Source of the DNA: CAXQRU01 sp964226685
GTDB taxonomy: Bacteria; Pseudomonadota; Gammaproteobacteria; Pseudomonadales; Cellvibrionaceae
DNA: 8,020 nucleotides
Assembly (NCBI GenBank): GCA_964226685.1
Contig: CAXQRU010000127.1
Span: forward strand, 1-8,020
Direction of reading: 5' to 3'
The stretch's first letter is position 1, and each line of letters begins with the position of its first letter. Of the stretch, positions 1 through 5,949 are shown one piece after another. The notes under the pieces were generated by a model that worked only from the letters and a program-made list of their open reading frames with translations, was not told the origin of the DNA and ran no database searches. A program made the translations under genes and the position numbers.

Positions 1-70
1 AATGATACGGCGACCACCGAGATCTACACCAGCTTATACACTCTTTCCCTACACGACGCTCTTCCGATCT
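1..70 (+). other. Illumina P5 adapter, i5 index and Read 1 primer (sequencing artefact)
   Basis: This is synthetic library sequence, not genome. Positions 1-29 match the Illumina P5 flow-cell oligo as I know it. Positions 30-37 (CAGCTTAT) occupy the place of an 8-base i5 index. Positions 38-70 match the TruSeq Read 1 sequencing primer site, ending in the familiar CTTCCGATCT. The three parts are in the correct order with no gap, so a chance match is not credible. The likely origin is adapter read-through from a short insert that was not trimmed and was then assembled onto the contig end. Natural sequence begins at 71. The adapter does not touch the sdhB stop codon at 79-81. Confidence 0.98.
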
Positions 71-78
71 GAAAAATG

Positions 79-783
79 TTAAGCGCCTTGAATTAACATC
101 TTTCTTATATGACCAATTGCCTTGGTAGGGTTCAGACCTTTCGGGCAAACAGACACACAGTTTTGAATACCTTGACAACGAAAAACGCTGAACGGATCAC
201 GCAGGTTATCAAGACGTTTTGCGGTCGCCGTGTCTCGACTGTCTGCCAAGAAACGATACGACTGCAAGAGACCAGCTGGGCCGATGAACTTGTCTGGGTT
301 CCACCAGAAAGAAGGACAGCTAGTTGAACAACAAGCACATAAGATACACTCGTAGAGGCCATCAAGCTTTGCTCTATCTTCAGGAGATTGTAAGCGCTCT
401 ATGCCTTCAGTGGGCTTGCTTTCGTTTTGTAAAAAGGGCTCAATTTTACGGTATTGTTCATAAAACTGAGACATATCAATGACAAGATCACGGATAACCG
501 GAAGGCCTGGTAGTGGACGCAAAACCAACTTATTGTTTTTCACGCACTCAGATAAAGGTGTAATACAAGCCAGGCCATTTTTGCCATTGATATTCATACC
601 ATCAGAGCCGCACACACCTTCACGACATGAACGACGATAAACCAAAGTATTGTCTTGTGCTTTGAGCATTTCAAGCACATCGAGAACCATAACGTCTTTA
701 CCCTTGGTGTCCACTTGGTAGGACTTCATGAAGGGCGCTTTGTCTTCTTCAGGATTATAGCGATACACTTCTACATTCAACAT
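79..783 (-). CDS. sdhB: Succinate dehydrogenase iron-sulfur subunit SdhB
   Basis: SdhB passes electrons from the SdhA flavin through three iron-sulfur clusters to the quinone site of complex II, on the cytoplasmic face of the inner membrane (TCA cycle and respiration). The 234-residue protein has the full set of ligands. The [2Fe-2S] site is C53, C58, D61 and C73 in SCREGVCGSDG...LAC. The two C-terminal clusters use C146, C149, C152 and C156 in CILCACCSTSC, then C203, C209 and C213 in the FRCQ...NCVSVCPKG region. Length and motifs match E. coli SdhB closely. An upstream in-frame start at 825 would add 14 residues and overlap sdhA. I chose the ATG at 783 because it begins MLNVEVYRYNPE and has a strong GGAGGAG ribosome site 6 bases upstream. 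It lies 16 bases after sdhA, so the two are co-transcribed. sucA often follows sdhB, but the contig ends 9 bases beyond the stop. Confidence 0.97.
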   Translation of the reverse strand: MLNVEVYRYNPEEDKAPFMKSYQVDTKGKDVMVLDVLEMLKAQDNTLVYRRSCREGVCGSDGMNINGKNGLACITPLSECVKNNKLVLRPLPGLPVIRDLVIDMSQFYEQYRKIEPFLQNESKPTEGIERLQSPEDRAKLDGLYECILCACCSTSCPSFWWNPDKFIGPAGLLQSYRFLADSRDTATAKRLDNLRDPFSVFRCQGIQNCVSVCPKGLNPTKAIGHIRKMLIQGA

Positions 784-789
784 TTTGCT

Positions 790-796
790 CTCCTCC
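790..796 (-). promoter_or_regulatory. Ribosome binding site that fixes the sdhB start
   Basis: On the minus strand this reads GGAGGAG, a near-perfect Shine-Dalgarno sequence, with 6 bases between it and the ATG at 783-781. It lies wholly in the 16-base sdhA-sdhB gap and decides between the 783 start and the longer in-frame alternative at 825. Confidence 0.85.
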
Positions 797-799
797 AAC

Positions 800-2566
800 C
801 TAGTAGGTTCTAACCTTAGGTTCAAACGTATCTACAGTCACTGGTTCAAAATTCACCGCACGCTTACCCAATCTCTTTTCATCTGGATAATAAATCGAGT
901 GACACAACCAGTTCTCATCATCGCGCTCAGTGAAATCTTCACGAGCATGGGCGCCACGAGATTCAGTGCGCACCTCAGCAGAAATTGCAGTCGCTTCAGC
1001 CACTTCAAGCAAGTTGCGCAGCTCAAGCGCTTCAATACGAGCCGTATTAAAGGCGCTGCTCTTATCTTCAAACGTCACTTCTTCAATGCGAGCGCGCAGA
1101 TCAGCCAGCTTAGCCACACCTTCTTTCATGTAATCACCACGACGGAACACGCCGAAATGATTTTGCATCACGGTCTGCAGCTCAGATCTGAGCACGTGAG
1201 CAGGCTCCCCACCTGAGTTATTGTTGACTTTGTTAAGACCAGCCATGGCTTGCTCGATATCAGTCTCTGACGCATCGCGAAGTTCGATACCCTGCTGCAA
1301 CGCTTGCTCAATAAACAAACCAGACGCACGACCAAACACCACCAAATCAAGCAACGAGTTACCGCCAAGACGGTTAGCGCCGTGTACCGACACACAAGCC
1401 GCTTCACCACAAGCATAGAAACCTTCGATCACTTGGTCTTTACCATCAATGTGCGTCAATGCTTGACCATTCACATTCGTTGGAATACCACCCATCATGT
1501 AATGACAAGTTGGAACTACAGGAATTGGCTCTTTAACAGGGTCAGCATGTGCAAAAGTGCGAGACAATTCTAAAATGCCCGGTAATTTACTGTTGAGAGT
1601 GGCCTCACCTAAGTGATCCAGCTTCAAGTAAACATGGTCGCCTTTTTCACCACAGCCACGACCTTCAAGAATTTCAAGCACCATAGAACGCGCAACCACA
1701 TCACGACCCGCAAGATCTTTGGCGTTCGGAGCATAACGCTCCATGAAGCGCTCACCGTCTTTGTTGATCAGATAGCCACCCTCACCACGACAACCTTCGG
1801 TCACTAACGTACCTGCACCATAAATACCGGTTGGATGAAACTGCCACATTTCCATATCTTGCATTGGGAAACCGGCACGCATGGCCATACCGATACCATC
1901 ACCTGTATTGATGTGAGCATTGGTGGTAGAGGCGTAAATTCGACCCGCACCACCCGTTGCAAAAACGGTTGCTTTAGATTTAATGTAAACCACTTCGCCA
2001 TCTTCAATGTTGATGGCAATAACACCCACAACAGCGTTATCTTGGTTTTTAACGAGATCCACGGCGAACCATTCGTTTAGAAATACCGTGTTATTTTGAA
2101 CATTGTTTTGATAGAGCGTATGTAGCAGTGCATGACCGGTTCGATCGGCTGCAGCACAAGTTCTCGCTGCCTGACCACCTTTACCAAACTCCTTAGACTG
2201 TCCACCAAAAGGCCTTTGGTAAATACGACCATTTTCCGTACGTGAAAACGGCAAACCCATATGCTCTAACTCAAATACGGCCTCAGGGCCTACCGAACAC
2301 ATATATTCGATTGCATCTTGGTCGCCGATATAATCCGAACCTTTGACCGTGTCATACATGTGCCAACGCCAATCGTCGTTTGGATCATCACTTGCAATGG
2401 CACAAGTAATACCGCCTTGAGCTGACACGGTATGGGAGCGAGTTGGAAACACTTTAGTCACAACAGCCGTCTTAAAGCCTGACTGAGCCATTTGCAAGGC
2501 CGCTCGCATACCAGCGCCACCGCCGCCAACAACAATCCCGTCAAAGGAAAGGGTTCTAATAGACAT
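800..2566 (-). CDS. sdhA: Succinate dehydrogenase flavoprotein subunit SdhA
   Basis: SdhA oxidises succinate to fumarate using covalently bound FAD and hands electrons to SdhB. At 588 residues it is the same length as E. coli SdhA. Visible features in order: the Rossmann dinucleotide motif GGGGAGMRAA at residues 14-23; H45 in RSHTVSAQGG, the expected site of covalent flavin attachment; substrate-site residues H244 (FHPTG), R288 (AGRDVVARS), H355 (CHYMMGG) and R399 (ANRLGGNSLLD); and the C-terminal domain with RGAHAREDF around 537-545. All key residues are present and the frame is intact, so it looks functional. The ATG at 2566 has GGAG about 7 bases upstream. In a normal gammaproteobacterial operon sdhD would end just before this start; here no SdhD or SdhC is encoded upstream, so how this subunit pair would attach to the membrane is unexplained. 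Confidence 0.98.
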   Translation of the reverse strand: MSIRTLSFDGIVVGGGGAGMRAALQMAQSGFKTAVVTKVFPTRSHTVSAQGGITCAIASDDPNDDWRWHMYDTVKGSDYIGDQDAIEYMCSVGPEAVFELEHMGLPFSRTENGRIYQRPFGGQSKEFGKGGQAARTCAAADRTGHALLHTLYQNNVQNNTVFLNEWFAVDLVKNQDNAVVGVIAINIEDGEVVYIKSKATVFATGGAGRIYASTTNAHINTGDGIGMAMRAGFPMQDMEMWQFHPTGIYGAGTLVTEGCRGEGGYLINKDGERFMERYAPNAKDLAGRDVVARSMVLEILEGRGCGEKGDHVYLKLDHLGEATLNSKLPGILELSRTFAHADPVKEPIPVVPTCHYMMGGIPTNVNGQALTHIDGKDQVIEGFYACGEAACVSVHGANRLGGNSLLDLVVFGRASGLFIEQALQQGIELRDASETDIEQAMAGLNKVNNNSGGEPAHVLRSELQTVMQNHFGVFRRGDYMKEGVAKLADLRARIEEVTFEDKSSAFNTARIEALELRNLLEVAEATAISAEVRTESRGAHAREDFTERDDENWLCHSIYYPDEKRLGKRAVNFEPVTVDTFEPKVRTY

Positions 2567-2852
2567 TCAACACTCCGATAAAAAAAACAATGAAGCCGAA
2601 ACTGGCAATCTGTGAACACACATCACTGAACGTATACGCGCGAAAACAGCCATTGGAGCAACAAGTATTCGACACTTAAGCAACCAGCACAAACTAGATA
2701 GATTACGAACAGAAACTGGACAATGTGGGTATGGGTGATGATCTACTGTACGGGAGTGAATATTCACGTTTGTATGTCACCTAATACCTTGTATTGTCCA
2801 CGAAAATAAGAGTTTTTCAGTTGAAAATGAATTATCAACAAGTCGGTGCGAA

Positions 2853-2881
2853 AGTATAGTGACACTAGTGATAAAATACAA
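2853..2881 (-). promoter_or_regulatory. Candidate sdh operon promoter
   Basis: On the minus strand, TTGTAT (2881-2876) and TATACT (2858-2853) are separated by 17 bases. The -10 matches consensus at 5 of 6 positions; the -35 is weaker. Transcription would start near 2846 and run towards sdhA, leaving a leader of about 280 bases before the sdhA ATG. That is unusually long for a promoter meant to serve sdhA directly, but natural if sdhC once began near 2770. This is a prediction from sequence only. Confidence 0.5.
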
Positions 2882-3045
2882 ACATTTATCGCATAAATTG
2901 GCCAATAATTTCGAAGAAAAGCCTTAATTTGCGGTGAAATCTAAGATCTCGGGTCTTTCACCAAAAAATGCGGACTTAGACGCCTAAAATTCAACCAAAA
3001 CACTACCGTTTTTGATCCGAGAGGCTATTCTTTCAGTAATAACAT

Positions 3046-3073
3046 TTGACAAAAGACCGCTGTCACTTATGAT
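3046..3073 (+). promoter_or_regulatory. gltA promoter, near-consensus sigma-70 type
   Basis: A perfect TTGACA -35 box (3046-3051) and a TATGAT -10 box (3068-3073) are separated by 16 bases. This is the best promoter match I found in the window. Transcription would start near 3080, giving a gltA leader of about 84 bases that contains the 3107-3135 hairpin. Confidence 0.75.
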
Positions 3074-3106
3074 GATCAACCTCAATATATCAATTGTGAT
3101 TCGGAA

Positions 3107-3135
3107 GTTGGGCATCAATACCCTCGATGCTCAAC
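3107..3135 (+). promoter_or_regulatory. Stem-loop in the gltA 5' leader
   Basis: GTTGGGCATC (3107-3116) pairs with GATGCTCAAC (3126-3135) over 10 bp with one G-U wobble, around a 9-base loop. It sits about 28 bases before the gltA ATG and is followed by an A/C-rich single-stranded run leading to the ribosome site. There is no U tract, so it is not an intrinsic terminator. It could act in mRNA stability or translational control; the sequence shows only the structure. Confidence 0.5.
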
Positions 3136-3163
3136 ACAAACCTCTAAACAACTAGGAGTGATT

Positions 3164-4450
3164 ATGACTGACAAGATAGCAAAACTTTCGGTCGACGGTT
3201 TATCAAAACCCATTGAACTACCCGTACTATCTGGCACCTTGGGGCCTGACGTTGTCGACGTCGCAGAACTACTCAACAACAACTATTTCACCTATGACCC
3301 GGGCTTCTTATCCACAGCATCTTGTGAGTCAAAAATTACCTTTATCGATGGTGAGAAAGGAATTCTTCTGCACCGAGGCTACCCTATAGAACAACTGGCT
3401 GAGCATTCGGATTATCTCGAAACCTGTTATTTACTACTCAATGGCGAACTACCAAACGCCGAAGAGAAAAAAGAATTCGTCGATATCATTACTCACCACA
3501 CAATGGTTCATGAAGCCATGGCTCGATTTTTTAGGGGCTTCCATCACGATGCCCACCCAATGGCCATGATGTGTGGTGCGGTTGGCGCCCTCTCGGCGTT
3601 CTACCACGACTCAACTAATATCAAAGATCCTGAGCACAGAGCCATCTCAGCTCACCGGCTGATAGCCAAGATCCCAACATTGGCTGCCATGTGTTACAAG
3701 CACCACATTGGCCAGCCGTTTATGTATCCCAAAAACCACATGAGCTACGCTGAAAATTTCTTGCACATGATGTTCGGCACTCCCTGCGACGAACCTTATG
3801 TCAACCCAGTGGTCGCCAAAGCTATGGATAAGATCTTCCTGTTGCACGCCGACCACGAGCAAAACGCATCGACCTCTACCGTGCGCCTAGCCGGCTCATC
3901 GGGAGCCAACCCGTTTGCCTGTATCGCTTCTGGTATTACCGCGCTTTGGGGCCCTGCTCATGGTGGCGCCAACGAAGCGGTATTGAACATGCTAGAGAAA
4001 ATTGGCGATGTGAAAAACATTGACGGCTTCATCAAGCGCGCTAAAGACAAAGACGACCCCTTCAGACTCATGGGCTTTGGTCATCGCGTCTACAAAAATT
4101 TCGATCCGCGTGCACGAGTGATGAAACAAACTTGCGACGAAGTACTTGAGGAACTGGGCATTCAAGATCCACTACTGGATGTTGCCAAGCGCCTTGAACA
4201 AATCGCGCTTGAAGACGAGTACTTTATCGAGAAGAAACTCTACCCGAATGTGGATTTCTACTCGGGCATCATCATGAAGGCCATCGGTATTCCTACCAAT
4301 ATGTTCACTGTGATCTTTGCCACAGGCCGAACTGCTGGCTGGATTTCGCACTGGTCAGAAATGATTAGCAACAGCTACAAGATAGGTCGCCCCCGTCAGC
4401 TCTACACGGGTCATGCCATGCGCGACTTCACGCCCATCGACAAGCGATAA
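3164..4450 (+). CDS. gltA: Citrate synthase, type II (hexameric family)
   Basis: Citrate synthase condenses oxaloacetate with acetyl-CoA to give citrate, the entry step of the TCA cycle, in the cytoplasm. The product is 428 residues, against 427 for E. coli GltA. It has the N-terminal beta domain typical of the Gram-negative NADH-sensitive type (about residues 1-50), then the catalytic core. The catalytic triad is visible: H266 in LWGPAHGGANEA, H307 in MGFGHRVYKNFDPRA and D364 in NVDFYSG. The R388-containing ATGRTAGWISHW segment, which helps bind substrate, is also present. A GTG two codons upstream (3158) is in frame, but I chose the ATG at 3164 because AGGAG (3154-3158) lies 5 bases before it and overlaps the GTG. 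It is transcribed divergently from sdhAB, as in other gammaproteobacteria, and ends in a strong hairpin. Confidence 0.98.
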   Translation: MTDKIAKLSVDGLSKPIELPVLSGTLGPDVVDVAELLNNNYFTYDPGFLSTASCESKITFIDGEKGILLHRGYPIEQLAEHSDYLETCYLLLNGELPNAEEKKEFVDIITHHTMVHEAMARFFRGFHHDAHPMAMMCGAVGALSAFYHDSTNIKDPEHRAISAHRLIAKIPTLAAMCYKHHIGQPFMYPKNHMSYAENFLHMMFGTPCDEPYVNPVVAKAMDKIFLLHADHEQNASTSTVRLAGSSGANPFACIASGITALWGPAHGGANEAVLNMLEKIGDVKNIDGFIKRAKDKDDPFRLMGFGHRVYKNFDPRARVMKQTCDEVLEELGIQDPLLDVAKRLEQIALEDEYFIEKKLYPNVDFYSGIIMKAIGIPTNMFTVIFATGRTAGWISHWSEMISNSYKIGRPRQLYTGHAMRDFTPIDKR

Positions 4451-4457
4451 CGACGAC

Positions 4458-4484
4458 TACCCCTGCCATATTTTGGCAGGGGTA
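4458..4484. terminator. Hairpin between convergent gltA and lapG-like genes
   Basis: An 11-bp perfect stem, TACCCCTGCCA (4458-4468) with TGGCAGGGGTA (4474-4484), closes on a 5-base loop. It lies 8 bases after the gltA stop and 13 bases from the stop of the convergent gene, so it probably protects or ends both transcripts. Neither side has a proper U tract, so efficient intrinsic termination is not assured. Confidence 0.65.
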
Positions 4485-4496
4485 ACTCATGTTCCT

Positions 4497-5156
4497 TTAA
4501 CCACCCAATTCTTTCTCAATTCTTTCGTGCATATTTCGCCACTGGGGCAAACTCTTCATTGGGCTTCCTTTTATACCTTGGCTACGCGCCCTCGCCGACC
4601 ATAAACCATCACCATTAAAGCTATAAACTGGTAGCAAATCAGTCCTTTTGGACGCTGGCAGTATTTCTCCTTTTATATTGTCCAATATCACAGGCTCACC
4701 ATCCGGCTCGGCGTAGTAGGCCAAAACCATATGAGCTAAGTTATAGTCTAGCGCTTTGACATAGGTAATTCTGAGCTTCGATATATCGACCCCAGTCTCC
4801 TTTAATGTAAAGTATTTAGCGATAGAAAAGTCCTCGCAGTCACCCCCATTGGTCGCCAACATCTCTATAGGAGTCGCCCAATAATCCTCTACACCCCAAT
4901 GCTCAGGATCAAACACCCAAGGAATTGCATTGAAAAAATCATTGGACGCGGGCAATTTTTGCTCATCCTCTTTCTCATTGGATAAGCTGATCAATAGATC
5001 TCGCCACCGGCTTACACGTACCCCTGCCTCAGAACCATAGCGCGAGGCAACCGCTTCAATCACTCGATCAGATAAACCTTTATAGCTTGGCGATAAAGCC
5101 CACACCACACAGGGCAACATCAAAAAGCTGGCGACCATTCGATACATCAAAGGCAT
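4497..5156 (-). CDS. LapG-like periplasmic cysteine protease (transglutaminase-like, BTLCP family)
   Basis: In Pseudomonas and Legionella, LapG is a periplasmic calcium-dependent protease that cuts the N terminus of LapA-type surface adhesins. It is held inactive by the inner-membrane c-di-GMP receptor LapD. This product has an N-terminal hydrophobic signal sequence ending in VVWA, with likely cleavage before LSPS. Numbered from the ATG at 5156, the expected catalytic triad is C107 in NGGDCEDFSIAKY, H142 in LAHMVLAYY and D159 in VILDNIKGE. The acidic residues beside the cysteine (D106, E108, D109) fit the calcium site described for LapG. Its length of about 219 residues suits the family. The start is uncertain: TTG 5165, ATG 5156 and ATG 5147 are in frame, and GGAG at 5163-5160 lies 3 bases before the ATG at 5156. 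No lapD or adhesin gene is adjacent, so the substrate is unknown. Family assignment is firm; the exact LapG role is inferred. Confidence 0.85.
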   Translation of the reverse strand: MPLMYRMVASFLMLPCVVWALSPSYKGLSDRVIEAVASRYGSEAGVRVSRWRDLLISLSNEKEDEQKLPASNDFFNAIPWVFDPEHWGVEDYWATPIEMLATNGGDCEDFSIAKYFTLKETGVDISKLRITYVKALDYNLAHMVLAYYAEPDGEPVILDNIKGEILPASKRTDLLPVYSFNGDGLWSARARSQGIKGSPMKSLPQWRNMHERIEKELGG

Positions 5157-5182
5157 ACACTCCAATATATAGTGTTTCCTTT

Positions 5183-5188
5183 ATTATA
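5183..5188 (-). promoter_or_regulatory. Possible -10 box of the LapG-like gene
   Basis: The minus strand reads TATAAT, a perfect -10 hexamer, placing a start near 5176 and a leader of about 20 bases to the ATG at 5156. No good -35 lies at 16-18 bases; a CTGACA occurs 20 bases upstream, which is too far for a standard promoter. Weak evidence overall. Confidence 0.35.
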
Positions 5189-5207
5189 GAAGGATTTTCA
5201 AGCTGAG

Positions 5208-5236
5208 CTGTCAGAAGCGCTAAACTGTTATATGAT
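5208..5236 (+). promoter_or_regulatory. Candidate creBC promoter
   Basis: CTGTCA (5208-5213) and TATGAT (5231-5236) are separated by 17 bases, matching consensus at 4 of 6 and 5 of 6 positions. Transcription would begin near 5243, about 23 bases before the creB ATG. The -35 overlaps the region where the divergent lapG-like promoter would have its own upstream element. I saw no repeated TTCAC Cre tag here, so autoregulation by CreB is not supported. Confidence 0.5.
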
Positions 5237-5265
5237 GTAACATTCTTGCTGACTGGAGCAAAATT

Positions 5266-5949
5266 ATGGCTGCAACCATATTAGTGGTAGAAGACGAATC
5301 CGCTATTGCTGATACCATTACCTACCCTCTCAAAACCGAGGGCTTTACTGTGATTTGGACATCACTCGGCAATGAGGCGATCGACATCTTCAACCGCGAG
5401 TCGATAGACCTGATTATTCTCGATGTAGGCCTACCTGATATCAGCGGTTTTGACGTATGCAAGCATATTCGCAACCATTCTAATGTACCTATTATTTTTC
5501 TGACCGCACGCTCAGAGGAGATTGATCGAGTCGTCGGCTTTGAAATCGGCGGGGACGACTATGTCGCCAAGCCCTTTAGCCCAAGAGAACTCACAGGCCG
5601 CATTAAAGCAGTACTAAAGCGGACGGCCCCCAGGGGTGAACCCAAAACCACTGGCGCCTTTCAATTGGATAACGACAAGGCCACTATTGGCTATCATGGA
5701 ACACAACTAGAACTCACACGTTACGAGTATTTGATTCTCAAACTCTTGATCACTCACCTTGAGCGGGTGTTCTCTCGCAGCCAAATTATGGAAGCCGTAT
5801 GGGATGCCCCTGATCATAGTATGGATCGTACAGTGGATACCCACATCAAATCCATTCGAGCCAAATTACGAGATATCACCCCAGACGTAGACCCGATTAA
5901 AACACACAGAGGACTTGGCTATAGCTTAATCCATGAGAGCGACTCGTGA
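5266..5949 (+). CDS. creB: CreB-type response regulator (OmpR/PhoB family)
   Basis: The product is a cytoplasmic DNA-binding response regulator paired with CreC. In E. coli CreB controls a small regulon linked to growth on fermentable carbon. The 227-residue protein has an N-terminal receiver domain (about 1-118): acidic pocket E9 and D10, phospho-acceptor D53 in IILDVGLPDISGFD, T80 in FLTARSEE and K102 in YVAKPFSPRE. A winged-helix DNA-binding domain follows (about 130-223), with LELTRYEYLILKLL, RTVDTHIKSIRAKLR and THRGLGYSL. The stretch from DVGLPDISGF through LTARSEE to AKPFSPRE is very close to E. coli CreB and unlike most other OmpR-type regulators, which supports the name. The ATG has GGAG 7 bases upstream. 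Its stop overlaps the creC start by 4 bases. Confidence 0.93.
   Translation: MAATILVVEDESAIADTITYPLKTEGFTVIWTSLGNEAIDIFNRESIDLIILDVGLPDISGFDVCKHIRNHSNVPIIFLTARSEEIDRVVGFEIGGDDYVAKPFSPRELTGRIKAVLKRTAPRGEPKTTGAFQLDNDKATIGYHGTQLELTRYEYLILKLLITHLERVFSRSQIMEAVWDAPDHSMDRTVDTHIKSIRAKLRDITPDVDPIKTHRGLGYSLIHESDS

Larger units (their letters stand above)
2567..3163. other. Divergent sdhA-gltA intergenic region, without sdhC or sdhD
   Basis: This stretch of about 600 bases separates the sdhA and gltA start codons. It holds a near-consensus gltA promoter, a candidate sdh promoter on the other strand, a hairpin in the gltA leader and several dyads (14 bp at 2814-2827, 12 bp at 2756-2767, and arms at 2933-2939 and 2956-2962). 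No open frame has the length and hydrophobicity of SdhC or SdhD (each usually about 115-130 residues with three membrane helices). The longest minus-strand frame is a 66-codon GTG-started ORF at 2567-2767 that is rich in Cys and His and resembles nothing I know. The region is visibly more AT-rich than the flanking genes. Confidence 0.8.

Noticed and set aside
784..825. Longer sdhB start giving 14 extra residues
   Set aside because: It overlaps the 3' end of sdhA, and the extra residues do not resemble SdhB N termini. The ATG at 783 has a strong GGAGGAG.
2556..2674. A minus-strand frame ending SFGFIVFFIGVLNVY and overlapping the sdhA start, resembling a last membrane helix of SdhD
   Set aside because: It is only about 39 codons with no ribosome site, and it lacks the usual SdhD C-terminal pattern. 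The run of T bases explains the Phe-rich end.
2626..2742. A 39-codon minus-strand open stretch with hydrophobic residues (including QFLFVIYLV and YLLLQWLF) that might be an SdhC or SdhD remnant
   Set aside because: It has no start codon and no recognisable SdhC or SdhD motif (no RPVNLDL, SILHRISG or haem histidine context). T-rich DNA readily gives hydrophobic frames by chance.
3158..3160. GTG start for gltA two codons upstream
   Set aside because: Its G is the last base of the AGGAG ribosome site that serves the ATG at 3164.
5094..5156. Lipoprotein signal (LMLPC) in the LapG-like N terminus
   Set aside because: Pro directly before the Cys does not fit a lipobox. An ordinary signal peptide ending VWA fits better.
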